Origin: Shewanella aquimarina
GTDB lineage: Bacteria; Pseudomonadota; Gammaproteobacteria; Enterobacterales; Shewanellaceae
Length of the DNA stretch: 64,000 nucleotides
Reading direction: 5' to 3'
NCBI RefSeq assembly: GCF_023349185.1
Contig: NZ_JAKIKY010000012.1
Coordinates: forward strand, 95,171-159,170
Every line of letters starts with the position of its first letter. Position 1 is the stretch's first letter. This document shows, piece by piece, positions 44,712 to 54,029 of the stretch. The position numbers and the translations under genes were made by a program. Under the pieces are notes generated by a model. The model saw only the letters and a program-made list of their open reading frames with translations. It did not search any database and was not told where the DNA came from.

Positions 44712-46130
44712 TTGCTCAGCGATATCGAACTGGTTAGCCAATTTTCGCAGGAACTGGGTGAAGACTACCGGGTGGCCAAGAGCTATGTGCGTGACGTGCC
44801 GACCCAGGCGCTGCTGCACGTGCGTAGCTTCACCCATAGGCTGACGGACAAACTGGCGGCCTCCCAGCAGCTGGTCTTCGATAGCCCCAACCTCTACGAT
44901 CGTATCGAGCTACTCAACCGACAACGGGTGATCAATGTACGGCTGACCCGCGCCCTGCATCGGCTGCGCAGCGATGGCAACCGCGGCGCGCATCCCGAGA
45001 AATATCACCTGACCGCCGAGGCGCTCGAGCTGCTGGCCGAGAAGGCGACAGAGCGTCTGGTCAAGCTGGTGGAAGATCTCTATCCGCTGCTCTGCAATGA
45101 GCCAGCTCCCGAGTATCGCTTCGAGCCTTTCGATGCCTTCGCCGGGCGGGATCTCTGCTACCGGGCCGTGATGGAAAACGATCCTCAGGCGCAGTATCTG
45201 GTGGGCATGTCGCTCAAGGCCCGTGCCCTGATGCAGAAGGAGCAGGAGCAAGCCCTGCATGAGGAGGCGGAGCAAGAGCTTGACCCTCAGAGCGAGGCCA
45301 ACTTTAAGCAGGCGGCCCACTGGTTTGCTCTGGCGGCGCCCCATCTACCCGAGGCGCAGTATGAACATGGCGTCAGCCTGCTGCACGGCTATGCCGGCAA
45401 GGCGGACGTGGCGGCGGGTGAGAGCGCCATCATAGCCGCGGCGAAGGCCGGGGTGGTGAATGCCATGGCCCTGCTGGGCTATTTCTATCTGGTGGGCGGC
45501 GAGCAGATAAGCATAGATACTCAACTCGCCTATCGTTACCTGCAGGCGGCGGCGGATCGCGAGCAGTCGGAAGCCATGGCTAACCTGGGGGTGCTCTACT
45601 ATCAGCAGGCCAACTATGCTCAGGCGTTTCACTATATCTCCAGTGCCGCCCAAGCCGGATTCCCCCATGCCCAGTATCACCTGGCACTCATGTTGGCGCG
45701 GGGCGAGGGCTGTGAGGCCGATCCCCTGGCCAGCGAGCAGTGGATGGCCGAGGCTGCAGAGCAGGGACAACTCGACGCCATGCTGCACTGCGCACAGCAG
45801 ATGCTCAACAACGAGAATGCCCTGGGCAACGACTTCTCTCTGGCCGAGCGCTACCTGAGAGAGGCGGTGAAATATGGCCACAGCGTGCCGGCCATGATAG
45901 AGCTGAGCATCGCCTTGGCCGATGGCATACTGGGACGCATAGATGTGGTGGGGTCGGCGGCGCTGCTTAAGATGGCGCGCCAGCGTGGCAATGAACGCGA
46001 ACGTGAGGTGATAGCCCCGCTGTGGGAGTCGCTGTCTCTGCAGATCGATAAGGTCTTGAGCGTCACCCTAGACGCCGAGGAGCAGAGAGCCCTGCAGCGC
46101 GCTCGGGAACTGTTGAGCGATCCCGCCTAA
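44712..46130 (+). CDS. DUF4145-type plus Sel1-repeat fusion protein
   Basis: The TTG at 44712 has GGAG 8 nt upstream. The 472-residue protein has two parts. Residues 1-125 resemble the DUF4145 domain (DVPTQALLHVRSFTHRLTDKL and LRSDGNRGAHPEKY), a helical domain often found at the N-terminus of restriction and defence proteins. From about 150 on there are Sel1-like repeats (AQYLVGMSLKARALM, AQYEHGVSLLHGYAG, AMANLGVLYYQQANY, AQYHLALMLARGEGC), which are protein-protein binding helices. The protein is cytoplasmic, with no signal peptide. No partner genes of a known defence system are next to it. Confidence 0.8.
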   Translation: MLSDIELVSQFSQELGEDYRVAKSYVRDVPTQALLHVRSFTHRLTDKLAASQQLVFDSPNLYDRIELLNRQRVINVRLTRALHRLRSDGNRGAHPEKYHLTAEALELLAEKATERLVKLVEDLYPLLCNEPAPEYRFEPFDAFAGRDLCYRAVMENDPQAQYLVGMSLKARALMQKEQEQALHEEAEQELDPQSEANFKQAAHWFALAAPHLPEAQYEHGVSLLHGYAGKADVAAGESAIIAAAKAGVVNAMALLGYFYLVGGEQISIDTQLAYRYLQAAADREQSEAMANLGVLYYQQANYAQAFHYISSAAQAGFPHAQYHLALMLARGEGCEADPLASEQWMAEAAEQGQLDAMLHCAQQMLNNENALGNDFSLAERYLREAVKYGHSVPAMIELSIALADGILGRIDVVGSAALLKMARQRGNEREREVIAPLWESLSLQIDKVLSVTLDAEEQRALQRARELLSDPA

Positions 46131-46206
46131 TAGCTAACAATTATTGCATACAATATCCATTTGTGGCTAAATGTGCGCCTCTGTTCTCAGCCGGTGTGGA
46201 GTCGCC

Positions 46207-47508
46207 TTGTCACAGCCCCAATCCGAAAGCCAATCCGTTAGCTGTCAATTCTGTCACCTAGATGTTTGCGTGACGCGGTGCATTGAACACAACCACACTC
46301 TTAATCAATTGGCGGCGGCCTACGTCAAGCTGGTGCTGGCCATCGGCCATCATGATCCCCTCTATGTGGATGCCTATTATGGGCCGGCTGAGTGGCGGGC
46401 AGAGGCTCAAGCTCAGGGCTTGTCGCTTGATACTCTGGCAGAACATAGCGCGGACCTCCTGTCTCGGCTTGAACAGGCGCGTCATGGCTTGCCATGTCAG
46501 TCGCTACGGGATCGCCACTATTTTTTATTTAAGCAACTCGCTTCGGTAGCTGTCTATCTAAAGCGCTCGATGGGGCAGCGCCTGAGTTTCGACGCCGAAT
46601 CACAGGCCTTATATGACACCAGGGCGCCAGGGCATAGTCTTAGCGATTTTAGTGAGGTACTCGCCAAACTAGATAACCTGCTGCCGGGAGAGGGGAGTCT
46701 GACTAAGCGGTTTGACGCCTACAGAAGCCAGTTTATCGTGCCGGCCGACAGAGTGTCTCAGGTGTTCACCGCCGCGGTGGAGCAGGCGAGGCTGTTGACT
46801 AAGCGCCATCTGGCCCTTCCGGAAGGGGAGCAGTTCAGGGTCGAGTTCGTTAAAGATCAGATTTGGACCGCCTATAACTGGTACCAGGGAAATTACGCCA
46901 GCCTGATCCAGCTCAATCAAGACCATCCCTTGCATCTTGAGCGTGCCCTTGATCTGGCCAGTCACGAGGGCTATCCGGGGCATCATGTGTTCAATCTGTT
47001 GCAGGAGCGTGAACTGGTGAAGGGGCTTGGCTGGTGGGAATATGCCATCTACCCCCTCTATAGTCCCATCTCATTTCTCTCCGAAGGCAGCGCCAACTAT
47101 GGGCTGTCGCTGCTGATGACCAAGGAGGAGAGAATCGATTTCGAGCAGCGGGTGTTGATGCCCATGGCGGGGATAGAGGGGGATCTGCGGCATTATCATG
47201 AGGTGATGGAAGCCTATAAAGCCCTGGCTAATCTGGATACTCTGGTGTGCAGACAATTGATCGACGGCGAGATAACTCGCGAGGAGGCGGCGCGATTGCT
47301 AGTGGAATTTGCCCTCTACACGCCTGAGAAGGCGGCCCAGCGGGTGCGTTTCTATCAGGCTAATCGTAGCTATGCGATCAACTATCATCACGGCGAGGCA
47401 AGCGTCGGGGAATATGTTACGAGAAAGGCCCGTGACAGTGCACAGGCCTGGGAAGTGTTTGCCGCTTTGTTGGCAAGGCCGCGGGTGGCGAGCGAGATTA
47501 CTCGTTAG
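46207..47508 (+). CDS. DUF885-type metallopeptidase-like protein
   Basis: The TTG at 46207 has GGAG 5 nt upstream and gives 433 residues; the frame is open from 46171. The C-terminal half has the metal-site motif SHEGYPGHHVFN (HExxxGHH type, near residue 265) that marks DUF885 proteins, a gluzincin-like group. The N-terminal segment CQFCHLDVCVTRC is cysteine-rich (C-x2-C-x4-C-x3-C) and lies before the usual beginning of the family (LAAAYVKLVLAIG), so the start could also be internal. It converges with and overlaps the next gene by 11 nt. Confidence 0.75.
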   Translation: MSQPQSESQSVSCQFCHLDVCVTRCIEHNHTLNQLAAAYVKLVLAIGHHDPLYVDAYYGPAEWRAEAQAQGLSLDTLAEHSADLLSRLEQARHGLPCQSLRDRHYFLFKQLASVAVYLKRSMGQRLSFDAESQALYDTRAPGHSLSDFSEVLAKLDNLLPGEGSLTKRFDAYRSQFIVPADRVSQVFTAAVEQARLLTKRHLALPEGEQFRVEFVKDQIWTAYNWYQGNYASLIQLNQDHPLHLERALDLASHEGYPGHHVFNLLQERELVKGLGWWEYAIYPLYSPISFLSEGSANYGLSLLMTKEERIDFEQRVLMPMAGIEGDLRHYHEVMEAYKALANLDTLVCRQLIDGEITREEAARLLVEFALYTPEKAAQRVRFYQANRSYAINYHHGEASVGEYVTRKARDSAQAWEVFAALLARPRVASEITR

Positions 47509-47848
47509 GGTCGTGCTCGAAGGTGCGACCCTGACGTGGGGCTTGGGCCTTGCCAAAGGGCGAAGCGGTCTCAAACGGCCGCGACGAAAACCCCTTTTGG
47601 TCAAAACCTTGTGTCTGCGCGCCGAAGGCGGCATTCCCCTGCTGGCGGAACTTGGCCAGCTGGCGCTTAAGAAAGACCCGGCCAAACAGGCTCAGGATGA
47701 TGAAACTTAAGGCGCCGACAAGAATGACAAAGGGGAGCGCTAGCAAGACCAATGTCATTACCACTAAACCGATCGCGAAGGCCATCCAGCCCTTAGTACC
47801 CGAGAACCTATGCTGGAAAGGTGTCTGTTGAAATTGTTGATAAATCAT
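47498..47848 (-). CDS. Small two-helix membrane protein
   Basis: The 116-residue protein has two hydrophobic stretches (about 22-42 and 43-60, IGLVVMTLVLLALPFVILVG) and a basic, Gln/Phe-rich C-terminal tail (about 65-116) which would face the cytoplasm. No family was recognised. GAGAAA lies 6 nt before the ATG. It overlaps the convergent DUF885 gene by 11 nt. Confidence 0.65.
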   Translation of the reverse strand: MIYQQFQQTPFQHRFSGTKGWMAFAIGLVVMTLVLLALPFVILVGALSFIILSLFGRVFLKRQLAKFRQQGNAAFGAQTQGFDQKGFSSRPFETASPFGKAQAPRQGRTFEHDPNE

Positions 47849-48026
47849 AGTTTCTCCCTAGGGACTCTTTATCTTTCAGGCTTAATCTCTGTTCAATAGT
47901 CCCTGCGTTGATGGCTCGATTGTGCACATATTCGCCCCATGAGATCACGTTAAATTCGTTTAATCTTCTTTGTTAACTGTTACCAAATGTCTCGAACAAC
48001 TTAATGTTAGCCGGAGCAAGGTTAAC

Positions 48027-49019
48027 CTAAGCTGAACCGGATACCGATAACGCATCCTCGGGCAGATTAACGGCCTGGGCGACACGCTTACAGATGGTCT
48101 CGCGGATCCACTTGTGCCCCGGTTCGTCGTCGTTGCGCTCGTGCCATAGCAACACATAGGCCAGCGAGTGGAAATCGAATGGCAGTGGCAACTCCTCCAG
48201 CGCATAGAGCTTGCGGGCGTGGGCGGCGAAGCTGGAAGGCAAGGTAAAGATAAGATCGCTATGGGCGCATACGCTGGCTGCGCCATAGAAGTCCGGTACC
48301 GTGGTACTCAGGTGTCGCCTGTGGCCAGATTTTGCCAGGAAGTAGTCCAGCGCCCACCATTCGTTACCCTCGCAGCGCACCTGCACATGGGACATCTCAA
48401 GATAGATATCGAGATCCCACTGATGATTCCTGATGGCCGGCAGCATGGGGTGGCCTTGGCGTACCAGGCAGACCTGATGATCGGTAAACAGAGTCTGATG
48501 AGCGATCCCTTCCGGCAGCCTGTCGATGATGAGATCCGACTGGGGGTTGATGTCCCGTCCCGTGATGCCGAAATCGATCTGCCCCTTCTGTAAGGAGGAG
48601 AGGGATTTCTCGGTCCACAGATAGGAGTCCAGCCTGAGGTTGGGCGCATTGTTGAGCAATGGGCCGATGAAGTAGGGGAGCAGCGTCTCGTAGGCACTCT
48701 CGACCATGGCAAAGGAGAACTGACGCCGACTGCTAGCGGGATTGAAACTCGGTGGCTGAGTCAGCTGGTAGAGCCCCTGCAACATGTCCGGCAATTGCTG
48801 GCCCAGCAGGGCCGCGTGGGCGGTGGGCTTGAGGCCGTGGGCGGTGCGGATAAACAGGGGATCACCTAAGGTATCGCGCAGCCGGTTGAGGCTCTTGCTC
48901 AGGGCCGATTGACTCAGATGCAGGCGGCTGGCGGCGCGGGTCACGCTGCGCTCCTCCAGTAGCACCTGTAACATGACCAAGAGGTTGAGATCGATACGCG
49001 CCAGGTTGTCGAGATTCAT
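48027..49019 (-). CDS. LysR-type transcription regulator
   Basis: The 330-residue protein has the LysR HTH near residues 18-60 (SVTRAASRLHLSQSALSKSL) followed by the linker helix and a periplasmic-binding-protein-like effector domain, with the length typical of the NodD/LeuO-like subgroup (NLDNLARIDLNLLVML). It is divergent from a Bcr/CflA efflux gene with 111 bp between starts and probably controls it. No classic T-N11-A box was clear in the gap. Confidence 0.9.
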   Translation of the reverse strand: MNLDNLARIDLNLLVMLQVLLEERSVTRAASRLHLSQSALSKSLNRLRDTLGDPLFIRTAHGLKPTAHAALLGQQLPDMLQGLYQLTQPPSFNPASSRRQFSFAMVESAYETLLPYFIGPLLNNAPNLRLDSYLWTEKSLSSLQKGQIDFGITGRDINPQSDLIIDRLPEGIAHQTLFTDHQVCLVRQGHPMLPAIRNHQWDLDIYLEMSHVQVRCEGNEWWALDYFLAKSGHRRHLSTTVPDFYGAASVCAHSDLIFTLPSSFAAHARKLYALEELPLPFDFHSLAYVLLWHERNDDEPGHKWIRETICKRVAQAVNLPEDALSVSGSA

Positions 49020-49130
49020 TAGATATTCCTTACTGGAAATTAGCTTTTGAAATTATACCATTTCTGTTCATAACTTGGCTGGTCTAAAATAAGCCTCATT
49101 ACCCTTACCCCTACATAAAATTAGAGAAAT

Positions 49131-50333
49131 ATGCGTCGGAACCTGTTACCCATACTCATGTCTATGGTGGTCTTGAGCCCCCTAGCCATAGATATCTATC
49201 TGCCCTCTATGCCCGTGATGGCGGCCGAATTTTCCGTGTCGGCCAGTCAGGTGCAGTCGACGCTGGTGCTGTTTCTGTTTGCCATGGGGGTCGGTCAGGT
49301 TCTGATCGGTCCGCTGGCGGATCGCTTCGGGCGTCGCCCCATAGCGCTGGGAGGCCTGCTGCTCTATATCGCCAGCAGTCTGTTGGCCGCGGTGGCGATG
49401 GACTTTCATTGGCTGCAACTGGCTCGCGTGCTGCAGGGCTTAGCGGCCTGCTCGACCTCTATCGTGGTATTCAGTGCCGTCAGAGACTGTTTCACTCCTA
49501 AAGAGGGCGCCCGCTACTACAGCTATCTTAACGGTGTGATCTGTGTGATCCCGGCACTGGCACCGACCCTAGGTGGTCTGCTGGCGCTGCAATTTGGCTG
49601 GCGCTCTACCTTCGTGTTTATGACGCTGTATGCCATCATCATAATGATCATCGTCGGCTATCGCCTGCCCGAGACACGTCCGGCCAACACAGTGACCCAA
49701 GGGGGCCTCTATCGCTGGTCGCGCTATAAGCCTGTGCTGATGGATGCGCATTTCATGTTTTATGCCTTCGCCTGTATGGCGGGCATGGCCGCCATTTTGA
49801 CCTATGTGTCCTATTCGCCTGTATGGCTCATCGAGACTATCGGCGTGTCTGAGCTGACCTTCAGCGGTCTGTTTGGTCTCAATGCTCTGGTGAACATCGG
49901 CGCCTGTTTCGCGGCACCTGTGGTGATTCAGAAGCTGGGCAACCGCCCGACCGTGATTCTCGCCCTGAGCGCCTTGTTGGTCTCGGCCCTGTTACAACTT
50001 GCGATGCAGTGGGCCGGCCCACAGACCGGACTCGCGGCCGCCTTCGGTTTCATGTTGCCCATGATGCTCTTGTGTATCGGCTTCGCCCTGCTGCTTGGTC
50101 CTGCGACCAGCATGGCTCTGGCGGGCTTTGGTGAGCGCGCCGGCACCGCAACCGCCATGCTGGGCTTTATTCAGATGAGTGGCGCCTCGATTCTGGCAGG
50201 CCTGATCCAGCAGACCGACCTGGCGGCGCCTTATGCCGTGGTGGTCGTCATGGGTGGCCTGGCGAGCCTGCTGCTGGTGGCCATGAATATGAGCCGTCTA
50301 GATACCTGGCACCAGGAACGCCACGCCCACTGA
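49131..50333 (+). CDS. Bcr/CflA family drug-resistance MFS transporter
   Basis: The 400-residue protein has twelve helices. Motifs are LSPLAIDIYLPSMPVMA (first helix with the Asp of the Bcr/CflA group), GPLADRFGRRPIALGG (MFS motif A), and LARVLQGLAACSTSIVVF (motif C-like region). The group exports bicyclomycin, chloramphenicol, sulfonamides or peptides in different hosts; the substrate is not predictable. It is divergent from a LysR regulator and followed by a strong terminator. Confidence 0.9.
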   Translation: MRRNLLPILMSMVVLSPLAIDIYLPSMPVMAAEFSVSASQVQSTLVLFLFAMGVGQVLIGPLADRFGRRPIALGGLLLYIASSLLAAVAMDFHWLQLARVLQGLAACSTSIVVFSAVRDCFTPKEGARYYSYLNGVICVIPALAPTLGGLLALQFGWRSTFVFMTLYAIIIMIIVGYRLPETRPANTVTQGGLYRWSRYKPVLMDAHFMFYAFACMAGMAAILTYVSYSPVWLIETIGVSELTFSGLFGLNALVNIGACFAAPVVIQKLGNRPTVILALSALLVSALLQLAMQWAGPQTGLAAAFGFMLPMMLLCIGFALLLGPATSMALAGFGERAGTATAMLGFIQMSGASILAGLIQQTDLAAPYAVVVVMGGLASLLLVAMNMSRLDTWHQERHAH

Positions 50334-50367
50334 TAGGCGCAACCTGATCCATTAGCAACACCCTTTT

Positions 50368-50403
50368 AGCCTGCATTAGTGACCTCAATGCAGGCTTTTT
50401 TTG
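50368..50403 (+). terminator. Intrinsic terminator of the Bcr/CflA gene
   Basis: A perfect 10-bp stem (AGCCTGCATT / AATGCAGGCT, 9-nt loop) with a 7-T run, 35 bp past the stop. Confidence 0.9.
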
Positions 50404-50506
50404 TTTCCTTAATCAGGTAAGTGGCCAATTGTCATTCGGCACATGACATACTTATGCCATCAAAGGCGTTACACTAAGGCCAAGCCTGCTAACTAGTGAG
50501 GATCTC

Positions 50507-51109
50507 GTGAGTCGTCCCGTTTGCCCCCAATGCCAATATCCAGTCAATGCCTGCCTGTGTGACAGCATTCGGCCACTCTCGACCCGTGTCGAGTTGATAG
50601 TGTTGCAACACCCCAGCGAGGTGTCTCATGCCAAGAACAGCGTCAAGCTGATGCAGGCAGTGATGGGAGATAAATTGCGCTTAGTGGTAGGGGAGAGCCC
50701 CGAGGATTTTACCGAACTGAGGGACTACCTAAAGGCGCAATCCCGGCCCGTGTATCTGCTCTACCCCAGCGAAACCAGCCAGCCGCTCGAGGCGTCGGTG
50801 CAGCACCATGATGCGATCTTGTTGCTGCTCGACGGCACTTGGCGTAAGGCCTATAAGTTGCTGCAGCTAAATCCTTGGCTGCTTGAGTTTACCGGGGTAC
50901 ATCTAGATCTCGATGCTCCTTCTAAGTACACCATACGCAAGGCCAAGCGCGACGATAGCCTGTCGACCCTGGAGGCGGCGGCGCTGGCCATCGAAACCCT
51001 GGAGCCGAGCTGCGACGTGTCGCCACTACACGATGCCTTGGCGGCCCTGGTGCAGCAAAGGTTAGCGGCCATGCCGGCATCTGTGAGGCAGAGATATGAG
51101 CCTGAATAG
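50507..51109 (+). CDS. tapT: DTW-domain tRNA-uridine aminocarboxypropyltransferase
   Basis: The GTG at 50507 has GAGG 5 nt upstream. The 200-residue protein begins with a C-x2-C...C-x-C zinc-binding motif (CPQCQYPVNACLC) and has LLLDGTWRKAYKLL, the DxTW signature. TapT transfers the aminocarboxypropyl group of SAM to U47 of tRNA (acp3U). Single gene between terminators; the 188 bp to the next gene contain nothing further I recognise. Confidence 0.9.
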   Translation: MSRPVCPQCQYPVNACLCDSIRPLSTRVELIVLQHPSEVSHAKNSVKLMQAVMGDKLRLVVGESPEDFTELRDYLKAQSRPVYLLYPSETSQPLEASVQHHDAILLLLDGTWRKAYKLLQLNPWLLEFTGVHLDLDAPSKYTIRKAKRDDSLSTLEAAALAIETLEPSCDVSPLHDALAALVQQRLAAMPASVRQRYEPE

Positions 51110-51297
51110 CCCAATGATAAAACTGTGAACCAGCCATGGGTTACCGGAAAAGCCTATGGAGTAGATCACGATAATCTGAGAGAAATTAGGGTCTAATAGC
51201 CTGAGTCACTCAACATAGAGTGGTCAGATAGCTGTGTCAGTTTACTGTCCATGCAGGGAGGCAGTATCGCCTTCGAGGCGCTGACACAGTTATCGGT

Positions 51298-53415
51298 TCA
51301 ATGCAGGATGAAGTTGGCCTTGGTAAACTGCTCCGCCGCCGTCGGATAACCATAAAAATAGCCCTGGGCAAATCCTTGTCCCATCCCCGCCAGTATCTGT
51401 TTCTGCGCTAGTGTCTCGACACCTTCCACCACAAACTGAATCTTGAGTGCCTGGGCCAGTTGTATCATCGCCTGACACAGCTCGCGTCCCTGTGGTTCGT
51501 TGAGTCGCTCGGCAAAGCCCGCATCTATCTTGAGCGTGTCTATCGGCAGGCTGCCCAGCTTGCTGAGGGAGGAGAGGCCGGCACCGAAGTCGTCGATGGC
51601 GATTCGCACGCCCAAGGCCTTGAGGTGAATGAGGGTGGCTTTGACCCGTTTTGGTTGGCGTAGCAGGGCCGACTCGGTGATCTCCAGCACCAGGGCAGTG
51701 GCAGGCAGGCCACTGGCGATTAGGGCGCGGGTCACCTGCTGGACAAAGTCCGGGTGTTCCAATTGGGTCGCCGAGACATTCACGCAGGCCTGAAGCGGCC
51801 TATCTATCTCATCGCGCCACTTGGCGACCTGCTCGCAGGCGGTGGTAAGCACCCACTGACCTATGTTGATCAACAGGCCCGTCTCCTCTAGCAGGGGCAC
51901 GAAGTCACTGGCCTCGATGATCTCCTCGTCACTCTTGTGCCAGCGCAGCAGCGCCTCAACCCCTAATACCTGGTTGCCATCGAGGTTGACGATCACCTGA
52001 TAGGCCAGCTGGAACTGATTCAGGTTAAAGGCATGACGCAGGTCGTTGATGGTCTTCAGCTTGTACTGGGCATCTCTGTGCATCTGGCTGTCGTAGAAGA
52101 GCACATGGTTGGGGCTCTTCTTGGCGCAATACATGGCGGTGTCGGCAAAGCTGAGCAGCTGTGCGGCCTGATCGCTGTGTTCGGGGAAGAGGGCTATGCC
52201 TATGCTGGTGCCCAGAAAGAATTTCTGACTGTTGATCTCGAAGGGGGCGTCGAATATCGCCAGTAGCTGCCGGGAGATCGCCTCTATCTCCGCTCTATCC
52301 TGGCAATCGCTCAGCACTAAGGTGAACTCGTCGCCGCCGAGGCGGGCAATGCTGGCCTTGTCGATGCAGCTGGCCTCGAGGCGTGCCGCCACCAGTTGCA
52401 GTACCTTGTCGCCTGTGGCGTGGCCGAAGCAATCATTCACATTCTTGAAGCCATTAAGATCCATGAATATGACGGCGCCAAGCTTGCCACTCTCCTTCTG
52501 AGCACTCGCCAGCGCCTGATCCAGTTGCTGCTTGAGCTGATGACGGTTGGGTAGGCCGGTTAGGGTATCGACCATGGCCTGCTCGGTCAGGCGCGACTCA
52601 AGGCGCTTCTTGGCGCTGATGTCGCTGAACAGGGTGACATAGAAGAGCTCGCCGTCGATCTGTAGCTTACGGCAGCTCTCCCAAGCAGGAAACTGGCTGC
52701 CGTCGGAGCGGGTCTTGAGGGTCTCGCCCTGCCAGCTGCCGCGATCTTCCAGGCACTGCAGGAAGTCGGATTGCCTATTGCTGACCTCACAAAATCCCTG
52801 TAGATCCAGCGGGCTCTTGTTAAGCAGTTGGTCGGCGCTATAGCCACAGATGCGACACATCGCCTTGTTGACCGCGATGATCTCGTGCTGGTGGTTGCTG
52901 ATGTAGACGGCCTCTGCGCTGTCTTCCAAGATGCTGGAAACCAGCTGAGCCGGCAGGCGGTCGAAACCGTTGGACACCTTTTCTCGGTGTTTGGCGCGGC
53001 GATCGGCGGTATCGAAACGTACCAAGATCACCTGACTCTCCTCGAGGCGTGCCGGTAGCATGGTGACTCGGGTGGGAAGCTCGCGCCCCAGTTGGCTCAT
53101 GTGCAGCCAGTTGACGCTGACGACCTCGCCCTGGTGCACACGTTCTATCAGTTGCTGCGCCACTTCTATGCTGTTGATGCCGCTGGCCTGAATTCGCGGC
53201 GAGAAGTCGTAGGGGGTGGCGGTGATAAAGCTGTCGCGCTGGGTGTCGAAATAATCCAGTGTGCCCTGACTGGCGCCGATGAAGGCGTGTCCCTTGAGTA
53301 TGGCTAAGCATGCGTACTCGTCCCGGCGCCAACTGTCGAGTTGCCGCTGAATCTCAGGCTGCGCGCTGCTAAGCTGCGTCAGTTTGGTTAACCAAGGGCC
53401 CATAGGGTGCTCCAT
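51298..53415 (-). CDS. PAS-GGDEF-EAL c-di-GMP protein
   Basis: The 705-residue cytoplasmic protein has an N-terminal PAS-like region (about 35-150), a PAS domain (about 155-270, EAVYISNHQHEIIAVNKAMC), GGDEF (intact, residues 360-364) and EAL (intact, 487-489). The I-site RxxD is missing (I, then A at the two positions). All phosphodiesterase residues I could place are present: Asn in NVSATQ, Glu in LEITES, IDDFGAG, Lys in TLKID and VEGVET. It could therefore be bifunctional or a PDE regulated by GTP binding. An alternative ATG at 53403 has a better ribosome site. Confidence 0.93.
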   Translation of the reverse strand: MEHPMGPWLTKLTQLSSAQPEIQRQLDSWRRDEYACLAILKGHAFIGASQGTLDYFDTQRDSFITATPYDFSPRIQASGINSIEVAQQLIERVHQGEVVSVNWLHMSQLGRELPTRVTMLPARLEESQVILVRFDTADRRAKHREKVSNGFDRLPAQLVSSILEDSAEAVYISNHQHEIIAVNKAMCRICGYSADQLLNKSPLDLQGFCEVSNRQSDFLQCLEDRGSWQGETLKTRSDGSQFPAWESCRKLQIDGELFYVTLFSDISAKKRLESRLTEQAMVDTLTGLPNRHQLKQQLDQALASAQKESGKLGAVIFMDLNGFKNVNDCFGHATGDKVLQLVAARLEASCIDKASIARLGGDEFTLVLSDCQDRAEIEAISRQLLAIFDAPFEINSQKFFLGTSIGIALFPEHSDQAAQLLSFADTAMYCAKKSPNHVLFYDSQMHRDAQYKLKTINDLRHAFNLNQFQLAYQVIVNLDGNQVLGVEALLRWHKSDEEIIEASDFVPLLEETGLLINIGQWVLTTACEQVAKWRDEIDRPLQACVNVSATQLEHPDFVQQVTRALIASGLPATALVLEITESALLRQPKRVKATLIHLKALGVRIAIDDFGAGLSSLSKLGSLPIDTLKIDAGFAERLNEPQGRELCQAMIQLAQALKIQFVVEGVETLAQKQILAGMGQGFAQGYFYGYPTAAEQFTKANFILH

Positions 53416-53670
53416 GAGGTGGCTCGCAAATGGGGCAATGAGCAGCGCTTATGGTGCCTTTGCTGGTTTTCTCTTTGCCAATGGGGTTAAAAATACCGCG
53501 AATCTAAACGAGACTCAAACCTAAGGATAGGTATTTGCACGGTTTTTCAATCATTTTTATGATCTTTGTTAACAAATCGCTTAACTGAGCCGGATTTGAG
53601 GTTTTTCAGTTTTGTGGCGCCGATAGTGTTAGAATCTGCACAGACCCTCATCTGGTTAAGGATAACTGTC

Positions 53671-54018
53671 ATGTTGACTCGCTCAATTTCTTGCATCGTC
53701 TTGGTATTGTTGACCAGCCTGAGCTGGGATCTCGCGGCGAAAGAATATAAGCGCATGAGCCCTAAGGCCGAAGAGGCCGGCAAGATTGCTCGCCAGACGG
53801 AGGCGGAGCAGTTGGAGAAGGCCAGAAAGGCGGCCAATGCTACTCAGGCACGGGAGCAGGAGGTGCTTGAGCGTCAGCAATCGGGCGAGTGGCAGGAGTC
53901 GCAGCGCGAAAAGGCTCAGCGTCAGTTTAACGAGCGTGAGAGTCGAGAGTCGAAATACCTTAAAGAGGCGCGTGAAGCCGCCGCCCAAGATCGAAAAATT
54001 CCCAAACCTCAAAGTTAA
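53671..54018 (+). CDS. Small exported, charged coiled-coil protein
   Basis: The ATG at 53671 has AAGGA 8 nt upstream. The 115-residue protein has a signal peptide (MLTRSISCIVLVLLTSLSWDLAA) and then a body of alternating Lys/Arg and Glu/Gln residues (EAEQLEKARKAANATQAREQ) which would form a helix. No family was recognised. It lies 11 bp before the methyltransferase gene and is probably co-transcribed. Confidence 0.65.
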   Translation: MLTRSISCIVLVLLTSLSWDLAAKEYKRMSPKAEEAGKIARQTEAEQLEKARKAANATQAREQEVLERQQSGEWQESQREKAQRQFNERESRESKYLKEAREAAAQDRKIPKPQS

Positions 54019-54029
54019 TTGGATATCGT

